A stretch of DNA of 24,300 nt from a virus, in IMG/VR virus record IMGVR_UViG_3300025771_000182, positions 1 through 24,300 of that record; one strand, written 5' to 3'. This document shows, one piece after another, positions 5,585 through 13,574 of this stretch; within the stretch, counting starts at the first letter, position 1, and the number at the start of each line of letters is the position of its first letter. The position numbers and the translations under genes are program-made. Under the pieces are notes generated by a model, which did not search any database, was not told the DNA's origin, and worked only from the letters and a program-made list of their open reading frames with translations.

Positions 5585-7882
5585 TTAAATTTTACAACTT
5601 TCACAATCTTCTTGAGAAGAATTGGTAAGATCATCTAAAATATTACTTAAAGACAAATTATTTTCTTCTACCAATTCATCATCTTTCATATCATAAGTTT
5701 GATGGTAGTAAGAAGTCTTCCATCCATACTTATATGTTGATAGGAAGTCGTTAGCAATAACTGTAGTTGGTACTTCTTTATCTGGATAATTTTCTGGATT
5801 GTAACTCCAGTTTCCACTGATGGCTTGATCGAAGAACTTCTGCATTACAGCAACAATATTAATATAACCACGATTAGACTCCATATCCCACAACAAAGTA
5901 TAATTATTCTTCAATGTAGAATACGATGGAACAATCTGCTTAAGAGGTCCTTTCTTTGATTTCTTAATGGACAAATATCCGCGAGGTGGTTCAATTCCGT
6001 TTGTTGCATTTGACACAACGGAACTGCTCTCTGATGGCATTTGTGCAGACAATGTTGAGTGCCTGAGACCATAGGTGGAGATAGATGCCCTAAGAGATTC
6101 CCAATCATGCGTCAACTCCTGAGAAGAGATCTCGTCAACATCCTTCTTGTATGTATCAATTGGCAGAATTCCATCAGAATATTTTGTACGATGGAAGTAC
6201 TCACATGCACCCTTTTCTTTTGCAATTTCGTTCGATGCTTTGAGAAGATAATACTGGAAAGATTCAGACAATCCATGCACTGCATCCCATGCTTCTTGAG
6301 AGTCGTATTTGAACCCAAGTTTCGCCAAATAGTGCGCTAACCCAATAAACCCTATACCAAGCGATCTACGTGCCTTAGTGGCGATCTCAGCGGCAATTAC
6401 AGGGTATTTTTGATAGTCTATCAACTCTTCCAATCCACGAACAGATAATTCACAAAGATCCTCAAGTTCAGAGTCTGATTTTACCTTACCAACATTAATA
6501 GCAGAAAGAATACAAAGTGCAATCTCACCTTCCCCATCAATATGCTGAAGAGGATCTGTGGGGAGAGTGATCTCCTGACACAGATTAGACATGTTCACTT
6601 TATCCTTGAAGGATGAATGAGTATTGCAGTGGTCGATATTCATGATGTAAACACGACCAGTCTCTGCGCGTTCCTTGAGAAGATCTAGAATAAGTTCTTG
6701 AGCCCCGACAGTTTTTCTTGGAAGAGACTGATCTCGTTCATAAGATTCATATAGACTGTCAAATCGATCAGTGCCAAAAGCATCATACAAACCAGGAACG
6801 TCGTGTGGAGAGAAGAGTGAGATTTCTCGGTTTTGGATGAAACGTTCATAGAAAAGTTTACTGATTTGAATGCTATAGTCTAATCCCCTAACACGGTTGT
6901 CTGGGGTTCCCTTATTATTTTTTAAGACAATGATGTCTTCGATTTCTTGGTGCCAGATTGGGAAGTGTACTGTCGCTGATCCACCTCGGATGCCATTCTG
7001 TGTACAGCATCGGACAGTTGACTCAAACTTTTTGAGGAACGGTACAACGCCTGTGTGCTGAACTTCTCCACCTCGGATCTTACTGTTGATGCCACGGATT
7101 CGACCTGCGTTGATACCGATTCCCGCCCTTTGTGCAACGTAGCGGCCAATTGCCATATCAGAGCTAAAGATAGAATCGAGGGTGTCATCAACATCAACAA
7201 GAACACAGCTAGCAAATTGTCGAAGTGGAGTTCGCACTCCCGCCATGATAGGTGTGGGAATGTTGATTTTGTGCTTGCTGATTGCGTCGTAGTATCGTTT
7301 TGCATAATAGAGTCTTGTGTGTTTTGGATACTCTGCAAAGATAGTTAAAGCAATCATGATATACATGAATTGTGGAGTTTCATAAATCTTTCCACTGCTT
7401 CTATCTTGCACGAGGTACTTATCAACGACCTGACGTAGACCTGCATAAGTGAATAACATGTCACGATCATGATCAATCCAATGATCAGCTTTTGCCAGTT
7501 CCTCTTCAGTATAAGAAGTAAGAATCTGTTGGTCATATACGCCTAGATCTACATTCTTTCTAATATGATTTATCAAATTAGGAATTTCATGGATTCTTCC
7601 ATGGATACTTTTCCTAATAGAAAACAAAAGCAACCTTGCAGCAACATATTGATAGTTTGGGTGTTCAATATCAATCAAATCAGAAGCAGAGCGAATCAGA
7701 ATCTCTTGAATTTCTGCTGTAGTAATACCATCGTAAAATTGAATACCAGATTGGATCTCAACTTGACTTGCAGATACTCCAGACAAATCTCTACATGCTT
7801 GCTCCACCATTACATGCATTTTATCAAGATTGATAGCCTCAACCTTTCCATTCCTTTTAATAACCTTAATTCCGTTGCTCAT
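5585..7882 (-). CDS. nrdA: ribonucleotide reductase class Ia, alpha subunit
   Basis: Large (R1) catalytic subunit, 765 aa from the ATG at 7882, close to the 761 aa of E. coli NrdA. An ATP-cone-like region occupies about residues 5-95. Active-site residues are visible: C226 (FASCVLVDV), N433/C435/E437 (MSNLCQEITLP) and C457 (ALCILSAINVG). The C-terminus ends CESCKI, the cysteine pair that reloads the active site; here it is CxxC, tighter than in E. coli. The start at 7882 gives an ATGA overlap with the gp61 stop and a GGAAAAAAGT ribosome site; a start four codons earlier (7894) is possible but less likely. No glutaredoxin gene is seen nearby. Confidence 0.97.
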   Translation of the reverse strand: MSNGIKVIKRNGKVEAINLDKMHVMVEQACRDLSGVSASQVEIQSGIQFYDGITTAEIQEILIRSASDLIDIEHPNYQYVAARLLLFSIRKSIHGRIHEIPNLINHIRKNVDLGVYDQQILTSYTEEELAKADHWIDHDRDMLFTYAGLRQVVDKYLVQDRSSGKIYETPQFMYIMIALTIFAEYPKHTRLYYAKRYYDAISKHKINIPTPIMAGVRTPLRQFASCVLVDVDDTLDSIFSSDMAIGRYVAQRAGIGINAGRIRGINSKIRGGEVQHTGVVPFLKKFESTVRCCTQNGIRGGSATVHFPIWHQEIEDIIVLKNNKGTPDNRVRGLDYSIQISKLFYERFIQNREISLFSPHDVPGLYDAFGTDRFDSLYESYERDQSLPRKTVGAQELILDLLKERAETGRVYIMNIDHCNTHSSFKDKVNMSNLCQEITLPTDPLQHIDGEGEIALCILSAINVGKVKSDSELEDLCELSVRGLEELIDYQKYPVIAAEIATKARRSLGIGFIGLAHYLAKLGFKYDSQEAWDAVHGLSESFQYYLLKASNEIAKEKGACEYFHRTKYSDGILPIDTYKKDVDEISSQELTHDWESLRASISTYGLRHSTLSAQMPSESSSVVSNATNGIEPPRGYLSIKKSKKGPLKQIVPSYSTLKNNYTLLWDMESNRGYINIVAVMQKFFDQAISGNWSYNPENYPDKEVPTTVIANDFLSTYKYGWKTSYYHQTYDMKDDELVEENNLSLSNILDDLTNSSQEDCESCKI

Positions 7883-8853
7883 ACTTTTTTCCAAACAGTA
7901 AACTTCAGTTTTGCTTCTAGACCAGAATATGTATTTAATTTTATCAGCTTATTAACGTCATGTCCAGCATTAACCATATCATTAATATCCTTTTCATTTA
8001 TTGAAGAAGGCCAGATGACAACTTTTTGTCCAGTTTCGATAACACGGGAAATTCTTGATAGGATTTCTCTATTGCGCGGTTCGTTATCATATACCCAAAC
8101 AGCATCGCTAATCCCCCAGTTGTCAATATTAGCGTCAGCTCCACACATAGCAATCGAATTGCAAAGGAATGTGCTGTCGAATGGTCCTTCTGTAACGTAG
8201 ACAGTAGAGTCTTTCTGAATTTTGTCGAGTCCATAAATCTTTGGTGCTTCCTCATCTAGCATTATAGTAATATACTTAACCTTGCTAGGTCCGATAGACC
8301 TTCCTTGTATACCCACTAATTTATTATCATAAACAATAGGTATAATTATTCTAGGTTCATCATATGTAGTATCAACAAAAGTTTTCTTCAAACTATTAAC
8401 CCAAGTTTTAAATTTGGATGTGTAATAAAATTTATCTGGATCTATATTTCTACTTTCCAAATATGTTTTAGATTCCTCATTTTCTGATGCTTTGGGTAGA
8501 TCTAATTTAAAAGTTTTTTTAAAAACTGGTTCTTTGAATTCAAATTTTGGTTCACTAGAAACAAAATTCTTACCTGTTTTATTCTCTTTGAATTTTTCCA
8601 TAGAATAACTCTTATGAAGCGGAGCATCAAACTGCTTCAAAAAATTATTAAATGAAATACTTATACCACAATTATGGCATTTATAATTTAAATTATTCTT
8701 GACTGAGTACAAGTATCCTCGGGTCTTATTCTTATTTTTCTGAGAGTCTCCACAAATAGGACACCTAAAATTGTATAGACCAATCTTTACTTTCTTAAAT
8801 TTCTGAAGTCTTCCAGAGATTAAGTTGACGTATTTACTGTCGATAAGATCCAT
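7879..8853 (-). CDS. 61: DNA primase, T4 gp61-like
   Basis: 324-aa primase that makes RNA primers for lagging-strand synthesis together with the gp41 helicase. The zinc-binding domain has C31, C34 (CPICGDS), C59 and C62 (CHNCG). The TOPRIM-like catalytic region shows VTEGPFDS (E222, D226) and the acidic motif VWVYDNEP (D256). It is close to T4 gp61 in size. It is the first gene behind the promoter at 8876-8904 and overlaps nrdA by 4 bp, so primase and ribonucleotide reductase form an early or middle operon. Its partner helicase gene lies about 15 kb away at the right edge of the window. Confidence 0.92.
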   Translation of the reverse strand: MDLIDSKYVNLISGRLQKFKKVKIGLYNFRCPICGDSQKNKNKTRGYLYSVKNNLNYKCHNCGISISFNNFLKQFDAPLHKSYSMEKFKENKTGKNFVSSEPKFEFKEPVFKKTFKLDLPKASENEESKTYLESRNIDPDKFYYTSKFKTWVNSLKKTFVDTTYDEPRIIIPIVYDNKLVGIQGRSIGPSKVKYITIMLDEEAPKIYGLDKIQKDSTVYVTEGPFDSTFLCNSIAMCGADANIDNWGISDAVWVYDNEPRNREILSRISRVIETGQKVVIWPSSINEKDINDMVNAGHDVNKLIKLNTYSGLEAKLKFTVWKKV

Positions 8854-8875
8854 ACTAAGTCAGTGGAATCAACCT

Positions 8876-8904
8876 ATGATAACACTACCAAATTCTTCTG
8901 TCAA
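8876..8904 (-). promoter_or_regulatory. sigma70-type promoter for gp61-nrdA-nrdB
   Basis: Minus strand shows TTGACA (8904-8899), a 17-bp spacer and TATCAT (8881-8876). The predicted start lies roughly 15 bases before the gp61 ATG. It sits in one of the few real intergenic gaps of the window (8854-9023). Confidence 0.85.
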
Positions 8905-8921
8905 CATCAAAACTTAAAAGA

Positions 8922-8961
8922 CAAACACTGAGTATACTTGTCCATTTTACTACAGTGTTTG
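8922..8961 (-). terminator. possible terminator after the coiled-coil membrane protein
   Basis: A 9-bp perfect stem (8922-8930 with 8953-8961) with a 22-base loop, followed on the minus strand by TCTTTTAAGTTTT. The long loop and broken T run make it weaker than the terminator at 2929-2953, but its place between a late block and the next promoter fits. Confidence 0.45.
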
Positions 8962-9023
8962 ATACTTTTTGTAAATCGTAGATAGACTTTGATCTTGTCG
9001 TCATGGTTTTTTAGCAACCACAA

Positions 9024-9461
9024 CTATTTATTTTTTATTACTTCAGTATTAGCACCTTTATTGTTTTTATTCACCACCTTATCAGAGTTGATCAATGGTT
9101 GTAAGATTCCTGCTACACCTACTATAAAAGTAAGGAGGGTTGCCATTCCTACAATAGTCCATTTTGTTTTCGAAACATCTTCTAATTTCGCCTCTATAGA
9201 AGATATTTTATCATCAAACTTATTTTCTAACTCAGTTATCTCCAGTTTAATTCCATCAAACATTTTTAAAATTAACTCATCATTCCTAGCACTTTGATCT
9301 ATCCTTTCTTCATGCTTTGTAAGAATCTGAGCAATTCTATTATTTCCTTCAGAGATTTTATCGACTGCTGTCTCTAACTTAGTCAGCATTTCTCGGGAGA
9401 GATCCTCGTAAATATTAAGTTTGGATTCTAAAACTGCTAACTTGGAATCTCCCCTAAACAT
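9024..9461 (-). CDS. coiled-coil protein with C-terminal membrane anchor
   Basis: 145 aa, function not recognised. Residues 1-97 are a long helical, charged region with heptad-like spacing (KLAVLESKLNIYEDLSREM, ITELENKFDDKISSIEAKL), probably a coiled coil. One hydrophobic segment follows at about residues 101-122 (TIVGMATLLTFIVGVAGIL), then a short basic tail. The topology, tail-anchored with a cytoplasmic coil, resembles some holin-like or spanin-like helpers, but that is inference. ATG at 9461 follows AAGGT by seven bases. It is the last of three closely packed small genes and precedes the gp61 promoter region. Confidence 0.75.
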   Translation of the reverse strand: MFRGDSKLAVLESKLNIYEDLSREMLTKLETAVDKISEGNNRIAQILTKHEERIDQSARNDELILKMFDGIKLEITELENKFDDKISSIEAKLEDVSKTKWTIVGMATLLTFIVGVAGILQPLINSDKVVNKNNKGANTEVIKNK

Positions 9462-9462
9462 T

Positions 9463-9681
9463 TTACTTACCTTTAGAGTTTTTACTTCTTAAAAATTTAC
9501 TATACTCTTTAGGTAATTTACGCATAACTTTAGATCTACCATCCAACTTACCTAACGCAGGATCATATCCTGCTACTGGTCCAGATTTATCAGCGGAACC
9601 ACTAAACCCACCACCAGTACCTGGAGCGTTAGCAACCATATTCTCTCGAATTATCTGGATTACTTTATCGATTGAGTTCAT
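9463..9681 (-). CDS. small Gly-rich/basic phage protein (72 aa)
   Basis: Starts MNSIDKVIQIIRENMV, followed by a Gly/Ser/Pro-rich middle (APGTGGGFSGSADKSGPVAGY) and a basic tail (RSKVMRKLPKEYSKFLRSK). No function is recognised. I believe small proteins with this helix plus FSGSAD..GPVAGYDP pattern are conserved in T4-like cyanophages. The ATG at 9681 was chosen over the frame's upper limit (9714) because it gives an ATGA overlap with the upstream stop and has AGGAA five bases before it. One base separates it from the next gene, so the trio is translationally coupled. Confidence 0.75.
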   Translation of the reverse strand: MNSIDKVIQIIRENMVANAPGTGGGFSGSADKSGPVAGYDPALGKLDGRSKVMRKLPKEYSKFLRSKNSKGK

Positions 9682-10058
9682 TTGGTTCCTATATTTTTTA
9701 ATTCTTCTAAACAATATTCATCTATTTGAATGTCGTGAATGTATGTTCTTGGATACTCTGGGATTCTATCCAAGAACATTACAAACGTTTTCATAGTGCT
9801 CCAGAGTTCACGTTCTATTTTATAGAATAACATTGGAGTTGTTGCATCTCCAAAAATATTATACAAAATAATAAAATGATTTATTAACAAATGAGACTTT
9901 AATTGCCCAGTATTTTTATATCTTTTAAGTAATCTTTTTATATACTTAAAATGATTCAAATCGCGATTAAAGTCTTCTTTTGTTACTGACTGTGGATTCT
10001 CATAATTCTTTATAGCGAATAATAAAAAATTATCTTCATTCAACTCCGTAAAATTCAT
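9678..10058 (-). CDS. conserved T4-like phage protein of unknown function (126 aa)
   Basis: Starts MNFTELNEDNFLLFAIKNYE and contains a central patch FIILYNIFGDATTPMLFYKI and the C-terminal motif YPRTYIHDIQIDEYCLEEL. The sequence reads as an all-helical soluble domain with no catalytic motif that I recognise. I recall homologous proteins in many T4-like phages of cyanobacteria and other hosts, where no function is assigned. A GGTGAAGA ribosome site precedes the ATG. It follows the Ig-like structural gene by 13 bp and overlaps the next gene by 4 bp, so it probably belongs to the late block. Confidence 0.75.
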   Translation of the reverse strand: MNFTELNEDNFLLFAIKNYENPQSVTKEDFNRDLNHFKYIKRLLKRYKNTGQLKSHLLINHFIILYNIFGDATTPMLFYKIERELWSTMKTFVMFLDRIPEYPRTYIHDIQIDEYCLEELKNIGTK

Positions 10059-10071
10059 TCTTCACCGTTTA

Positions 10072-10902
10072 TCAGCTAATTGACAATCCTGCAGCATCGG
10101 AAGTCTCAGAAGCTCCACCAGCAGTTGTAATAACAACTCTATACTGATATCCATCGAGTGAAGAATCAGTTAGAGTTACACCAAGACCAGCGGTTGCAGA
10201 TCCAATAACGGTTGCACCATCAGAGAGGTTGGTGTATGCAGCACCAACGCTAGATGCGTACTGCCACTGATAGGATAGTGATGCTCCAGGTGTTGCAACT
10301 GCAAGTACATTAAAGAGTGCATCATAAGGAAGATCACCTGTTGTGATTGCAATACCTGCAGGTTGAGTATTAATAGTAATGAACTCGTCTGGAATAGTTG
10401 CATCGTCATCTGCATCACCAAATGCCGAATATCCAACAGCACCTGTAGAGATTCCAGAGAATGCAACTAAAGTCTCAGACTTAACTCTCAATTCTCCATG
10501 TTGATCAACGTAGGTGTGAACACCAACCCAACCACCATGTGCTACTTCATACTTAGTTCCTCTAACTGCACCAGTCTCAAATTGATCAACACCGCGAATT
10601 GCTGAATCTTGAGTATCAGCGTCTGCAAGTGTATATACAGGTTTTTGAGAGATTGTATACTCAACTGCTGTTGGAGTTGCTGCACCGCTCAAATAGCGGA
10701 TAGTAGCAATACCAAGGGTAGTCTCATCAGTAATTGAAGCAATAACTGCCTCTCCAAAAGTTGCCCCTACACCAATGGTAATAACGCTACCTACAGTAGC
10801 TGCTCTAAATGATGTTCCAGTTCCAGTAATAGTATTGTTAGCATAATCAATAGTTACTGTACCAGGAGAATAAATACTGTCCGCTGTTCCCCAGAGTGCC
10901 AT
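10072..10902 (-). CDS. virion structural protein with C-terminal Ig-like domain
   Basis: 276-aa beta-rich protein, low in cysteine and rich in Ala, Thr, Gly and Ser, typical of virion surface proteins. It starts MALWGTADSIYSPGTVTIDY, has a region around residues 120-160 with YEVAHGGWVGVHTYVDQHG, and ends in an Ig-like fold (about 185-276) with SYQWQY, then GYQYRVVITTAGG. Ig-like domains in phage structural proteins often bind cell-surface sugars. A strong AAGGAAG ribosome site and an exact TATAAATA late promoter precede it, as expected for an abundant late protein. Whether it decorates head, neck or tail cannot be read from the sequence. Confidence 0.8.
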   Translation of the reverse strand: MALWGTADSIYSPGTVTIDYANNTITGTGTSFRAATVGSVITIGVGATFGEAVIASITDETTLGIATIRYLSGAATPTAVEYTISQKPVYTLADADTQDSAIRGVDQFETGAVRGTKYEVAHGGWVGVHTYVDQHGELRVKSETLVAFSGISTGAVGYSAFGDADDDATIPDEFITINTQPAGIAITTGDLPYDALFNVLAVATPGASLSYQWQYASSVGAAYTNLSDGATVIGSATAGLGVTLTDSSLDGYQYRVVITTAGGASETSDAAGLSIS

Positions 10903-10934
10903 GTTACTTCCTTAAATTAAATCTAGTATGTTTT

Positions 10935-10942
10935 TATTTATA
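10935..10942 (-). promoter_or_regulatory. T4-type late promoter (TATAAATA)
   Basis: Exact TATAAATA on the minus strand, 33 bp before the ATG of the Ig-like structural protein, in the gap after the 60-aa gene. Confidence 0.8.
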
Positions 10943-10950
10943 AATTTCGG

Positions 10951-11133
10951 TCAGGCAGTCTCTTCTGTTTTGAATAAAAGTGCCTCAACTACGTCAACTG
11001 CTCCGTCATCCAACTTGTTGTCAGTGGACTCTGCTAGAGAGCGAAGAATCGAAATCAAATAACGACGAACTTCCTCTCTCTCAAGGAGATTGCTTAATGT
11101 TCTTTTTGCCAGTGGTAGTAATAATGCCCACAT
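10951..11133 (-). CDS. small hypothetical protein (60 aa)
   Basis: Starts MWALLLPLAKRTLSNLLERE and ends EALLFKTEETA. The N-terminal 10 residues are hydrophobic, followed by an amphipathic basic helix (REEVRRYLISILRSLAE) and an acidic C-terminus. It may associate with membrane or with another virion protein; no family function is recognised. The ATG at 11133 was chosen because AAGG lies eight bases upstream; the frame also has a GTG at 11142. It sits between two late genes, with the late promoter of the next gene just behind its stop. Confidence 0.7.
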   Translation of the reverse strand: MWALLLPLAKRTLSNLLEREEVRRYLISILRSLAESTDNKLDDGAVDVVEALLFKTEETA

Positions 11134-11171
11134 AATTTTCACCTTATAGAATATAATATATATACAAAAAC

Positions 11172-12965
11172 TTAGTCAAATCTTGAAGACATCATTTCTT
11201 GAGATCTCTTAGCAGCAGCACGACGCGCTGCTATTTTTTGTGCAGGAGATCTTGGAGCACCCCATTGACCAGCAGTGGGTGGTTTCTTACCAGGAACCTT
11301 CTTACGCTGTCCAGCAGGTGTTCCTTCCATACCACGAATCATTCTTTTTACATGAGTGAATGCTTTGTCATCCTTCGCACCACCTTTAGCAGTTGGTTTA
11401 CCAGTCTTGGTATTGATACCAGTTTCTTTTTCTGCACGATTCAATTCATTAATATTATTCGATTCACCAACCATAGAACGAATTCTTTGTCTGGCATTTT
11501 CAACTTGCTTCCTTTCAGTATCCTTTTGCTTTGCAGTTACTGAAGGATCACTTTCTTCATTACTTACAACTTTCTTAACATCCTTTGCAACTTTTCCTGC
11601 GGTCTTAACGCCAGAAGCAAATCCCTTACCAAACTCAGATGCTGCCTTTCCTCCAACTGTTGCTGCTTTTTTAGCAGTCTTCATTGCTGCATTATGGCGA
11701 TCCATTCCTTTTTTATAAGCATCTACTGCGCGGAATACTCCTCTTGCAATAGCATCTCTAACTGGTTTTTTATTTGGTTGCTTTTGCTTAGCGGATGCTG
11801 TTGGAACTGAAGGTGCTTTTGCTGCTGGTTTTGCTGCTGGTTTTGCTGCAGATGCCTTCTTTGCTGCCTTTGCTTTTTCTTTAGCATCAATCTCAGCTTT
11901 TACTTGTTCGTAACTCTTACCACCTTTTCTCTTTTTAGCAGCTCTTGCTTCATCCAATTCAATATCTTCATTTAATTGAGAATTGTAATAAGAATTCAAT
12001 TCCATTACAAAATCAAAAAATCTATCAATTCCAATTTCTTCGATTACATACTCAACACCTTCTTCATTTAATCCTTCATTATAAAAATAATCTGTAGCAT
12101 AATTAACAGATTCGATGATGTAATCTTCTGTGAGATTTACATCTTCAATCAAAACACCACCAAGATTATCTACTGCTTCTTTTAATTCTGGGTTAATAGT
12201 AATGTACTTACCATTATTTACACCATTTCCAGTGACTTTTTTTTCTTTAGTCTCAGTCTCTGCCTCAAAAAGATTTAATTCAGATCTCCAATCAGAGTAA
12301 TCTTCATTCTTTTTCTTACGAGTATCCTTCCCGTCAGGTACTCCACCCTTCTTACGCTGGATGGCATTATGAACTGCGCCAGCATGTTCCTTAGAACCAC
12401 TCTCAACTTTACCGTCACCATCATAATCCTTCTTCTTAGGATTGCCTTTTGGTGCTTGAAGTGCGGCGGCAGTCTGTTCTCCTTTCTTGCGCTCTCCCTC
12501 ATATGGAGTTCCATAGTTAGTTGGAGTAACAGAAGCAATCTGTGGGTTCTTTCTTAATTGATGAATCTTTTTAGTATCAGCATATCTACGATAAGATTTT
12601 CCAAAACCTTTTGCTGGTTTTACCAATACTTTCTGTTTTGATGCTTCATCAATCTCATACTCTTCTTTTTTAGTATCACCACCACCAAAAAGCATTGCTT
12701 TTGCAGCGTCCTTTACGGGAGAAGATGCACTGGAATTTTGAAGAACCTGATTAAATGCTCTCTCTAAAGGCAAATCTTCTCTTCTTGCCTTATATCTAGT
12801 ATCATAAGCAAGCTGTCTTGCTGCTTTCTTGATAGCATCTCCACCATCACCACCAGCATTAGTTGGTTGCTCTTTTTTATTTGCAATCTTTGGTTGGATC
12901 TTCGCTTCCATTTCAGTCAAATATACTCTATGAAGATCAGTAACAATATGCTGTAATTTTTCCAT
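11172..12965 (-). CDS. large Ala/Lys-rich phage protein with EF-hand-like motif (597 aa)
   Basis: Function not recognised. Segments are: an N-terminal helix (MEKLQHIVTDLHRVYLTEM); a basic region with YDTRYKARREDLPLERAFN (53-72); a calcium-loop-like motif DYDGDGKVES at 180-189, followed by SKEHAGAVHNAIQRKKGG; an acidic helical block (about 260-335); then about 260 residues of low-complexity Ala/Lys tracts (KAKAAKKASAAKPAAKP) ending in a basic tail. The alternation matches the 405-aa protein at 2961. A late promoter lies upstream, so a virion or head-internal, nucleic-acid-binding role is plausible. The EF-hand-like loop lacks the usual position-12 Glu, so calcium binding is uncertain. Confidence 0.75.
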   Translation of the reverse strand: MEKLQHIVTDLHRVYLTEMEAKIQPKIANKKEQPTNAGGDGGDAIKKAARQLAYDTRYKARREDLPLERAFNQVLQNSSASSPVKDAAKAMLFGGGDTKKEEYEIDEASKQKVLVKPAKGFGKSYRRYADTKKIHQLRKNPQIASVTPTNYGTPYEGERKKGEQTAAALQAPKGNPKKKDYDGDGKVESGSKEHAGAVHNAIQRKKGGVPDGKDTRKKKNEDYSDWRSELNLFEAETETKEKKVTGNGVNNGKYITINPELKEAVDNLGGVLIEDVNLTEDYIIESVNYATDYFYNEGLNEEGVEYVIEEIGIDRFFDFVMELNSYYNSQLNEDIELDEARAAKKRKGGKSYEQVKAEIDAKEKAKAAKKASAAKPAAKPAAKAPSVPTASAKQKQPNKKPVRDAIARGVFRAVDAYKKGMDRHNAAMKTAKKAATVGGKAASEFGKGFASGVKTAGKVAKDVKKVVSNEESDPSVTAKQKDTERKQVENARQRIRSMVGESNNINELNRAEKETGINTKTGKPTAKGGAKDDKAFTHVKRMIRGMEGTPAGQRKKVPGKKPPTAGQWGAPRSPAQKIAARRAAAKRSQEMMSSRFD

Positions 12966-12974
12966 TCCCGTGAA

Positions 12975-13544
12975 TTACGCTTTTTTCTTATATTTATTTA
13001 TAAAATTTCTAATGCTCTTTACATCAGACATCTTCATTGTATATTTTCTCAGAGAGTCTGTACCAACTTCTCTCTGACTTGCAGGAACCCCACAATCATC
13101 AGTCCACTCAACAACATCACTGATCCAAGATTTGAACATCTCTCCATCTTCAGTAACACAAATTAAATGGTTGGTCCCTCTTCTAACAATCTTACCAACC
13201 AATTGAGTGTTTAAATTCTGGACGTATTGACCCTCACAAAAAATCTCACCTCTAATATACCTTTCTCTTAAGTTACTATTCTCTTCTACCTTTTTCTTTA
13301 GCAGTTTAGTTTGAGTCGCAACTGGTCTTTGATTATTTTGAGTTCTTATTTGCTTAGGATCTTGTTTACCTAAAATTTGGTTTTGATTATAAAACTTTAA
13401 TCTTCCATTAACATTTTTAGCAATAAATTCTCCAGTATTTTTGTCATGATATCCGCCATGACCATCTGGCACTAAACCAAGTCGCCTCCCTTGAATGGAG
13501 GCGATAGACCTTGACTCATTGATAAATTGTGAGAATTTTTTCAT
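12975..13544 (-). CDS. possible head-internal protein with capsid-targeting-like N-terminus (189 aa)
   Basis: The first residues MKKFSQFINES closely follow the T4 internal-protein targeting peptide (MKTYQEFIAEA in IPI-type proteins), which directs proteins into the prohead and is cut by the gp21 protease after I/L-x-E. Here INE|S fits that cut rule. A conserved-looking segment GLVPDGHGGYHDKNTGEFIA (23-42) follows, then a Gln/Asn-rich linker and a C-terminal domain with LVGKIVRRGTNHLICVTEDG that looks like a small beta barrel. No Shine-Dalgarno is obvious. A near-consensus late promoter is upstream. Packaging inside the head is an inference; a plain structural role is possible. Confidence 0.7.
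   Translation of the reverse strand: MKKFSQFINESRSIASIQGRRLGLVPDGHGGYHDKNTGEFIAKNVNGRLKFYNQNQILGKQDPKQIRTQNNQRPVATQTKLLKKKVEENSNLRERYIRGEIFCEGQYVQNLNTQLVGKIVRRGTNHLICVTEDGEMFKSWISDVVEWTDDCGVPASQREVGTDSLRKYTMKMSDVKSIRNFINKYKKKA
12995..13002 (-). promoter_or_regulatory. T4-type late promoter (TATAAATA)
   Basis: Exact TATAAATA on the minus strand, lying inside the last codons of the 189-aa gene and 30 bp before the ATG of the 597-aa gene. Confidence 0.7.
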
Positions 13545-13563
13545 GATTGTTTTGATATAATAA

Positions 13564-13571
13564 TATTTATT
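13564..13571 (-). promoter_or_regulatory. near-consensus late promoter (AATAAATA)
   Basis: One mismatch from TATAAATA, 20 bp before the ATG of the 189-aa gene, in the short gap after the 373-aa gene. Spacing matches the exact late promoters nearby. Confidence 0.5.
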
Positions 13572-13574
13572 CTT

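Noticed and set aside
7565-8200. 211-aa plus-strand ORF
   Set aside because: It lies opposite nrdA and gp61, both with clear catalytic motifs; it has no motif of its own.
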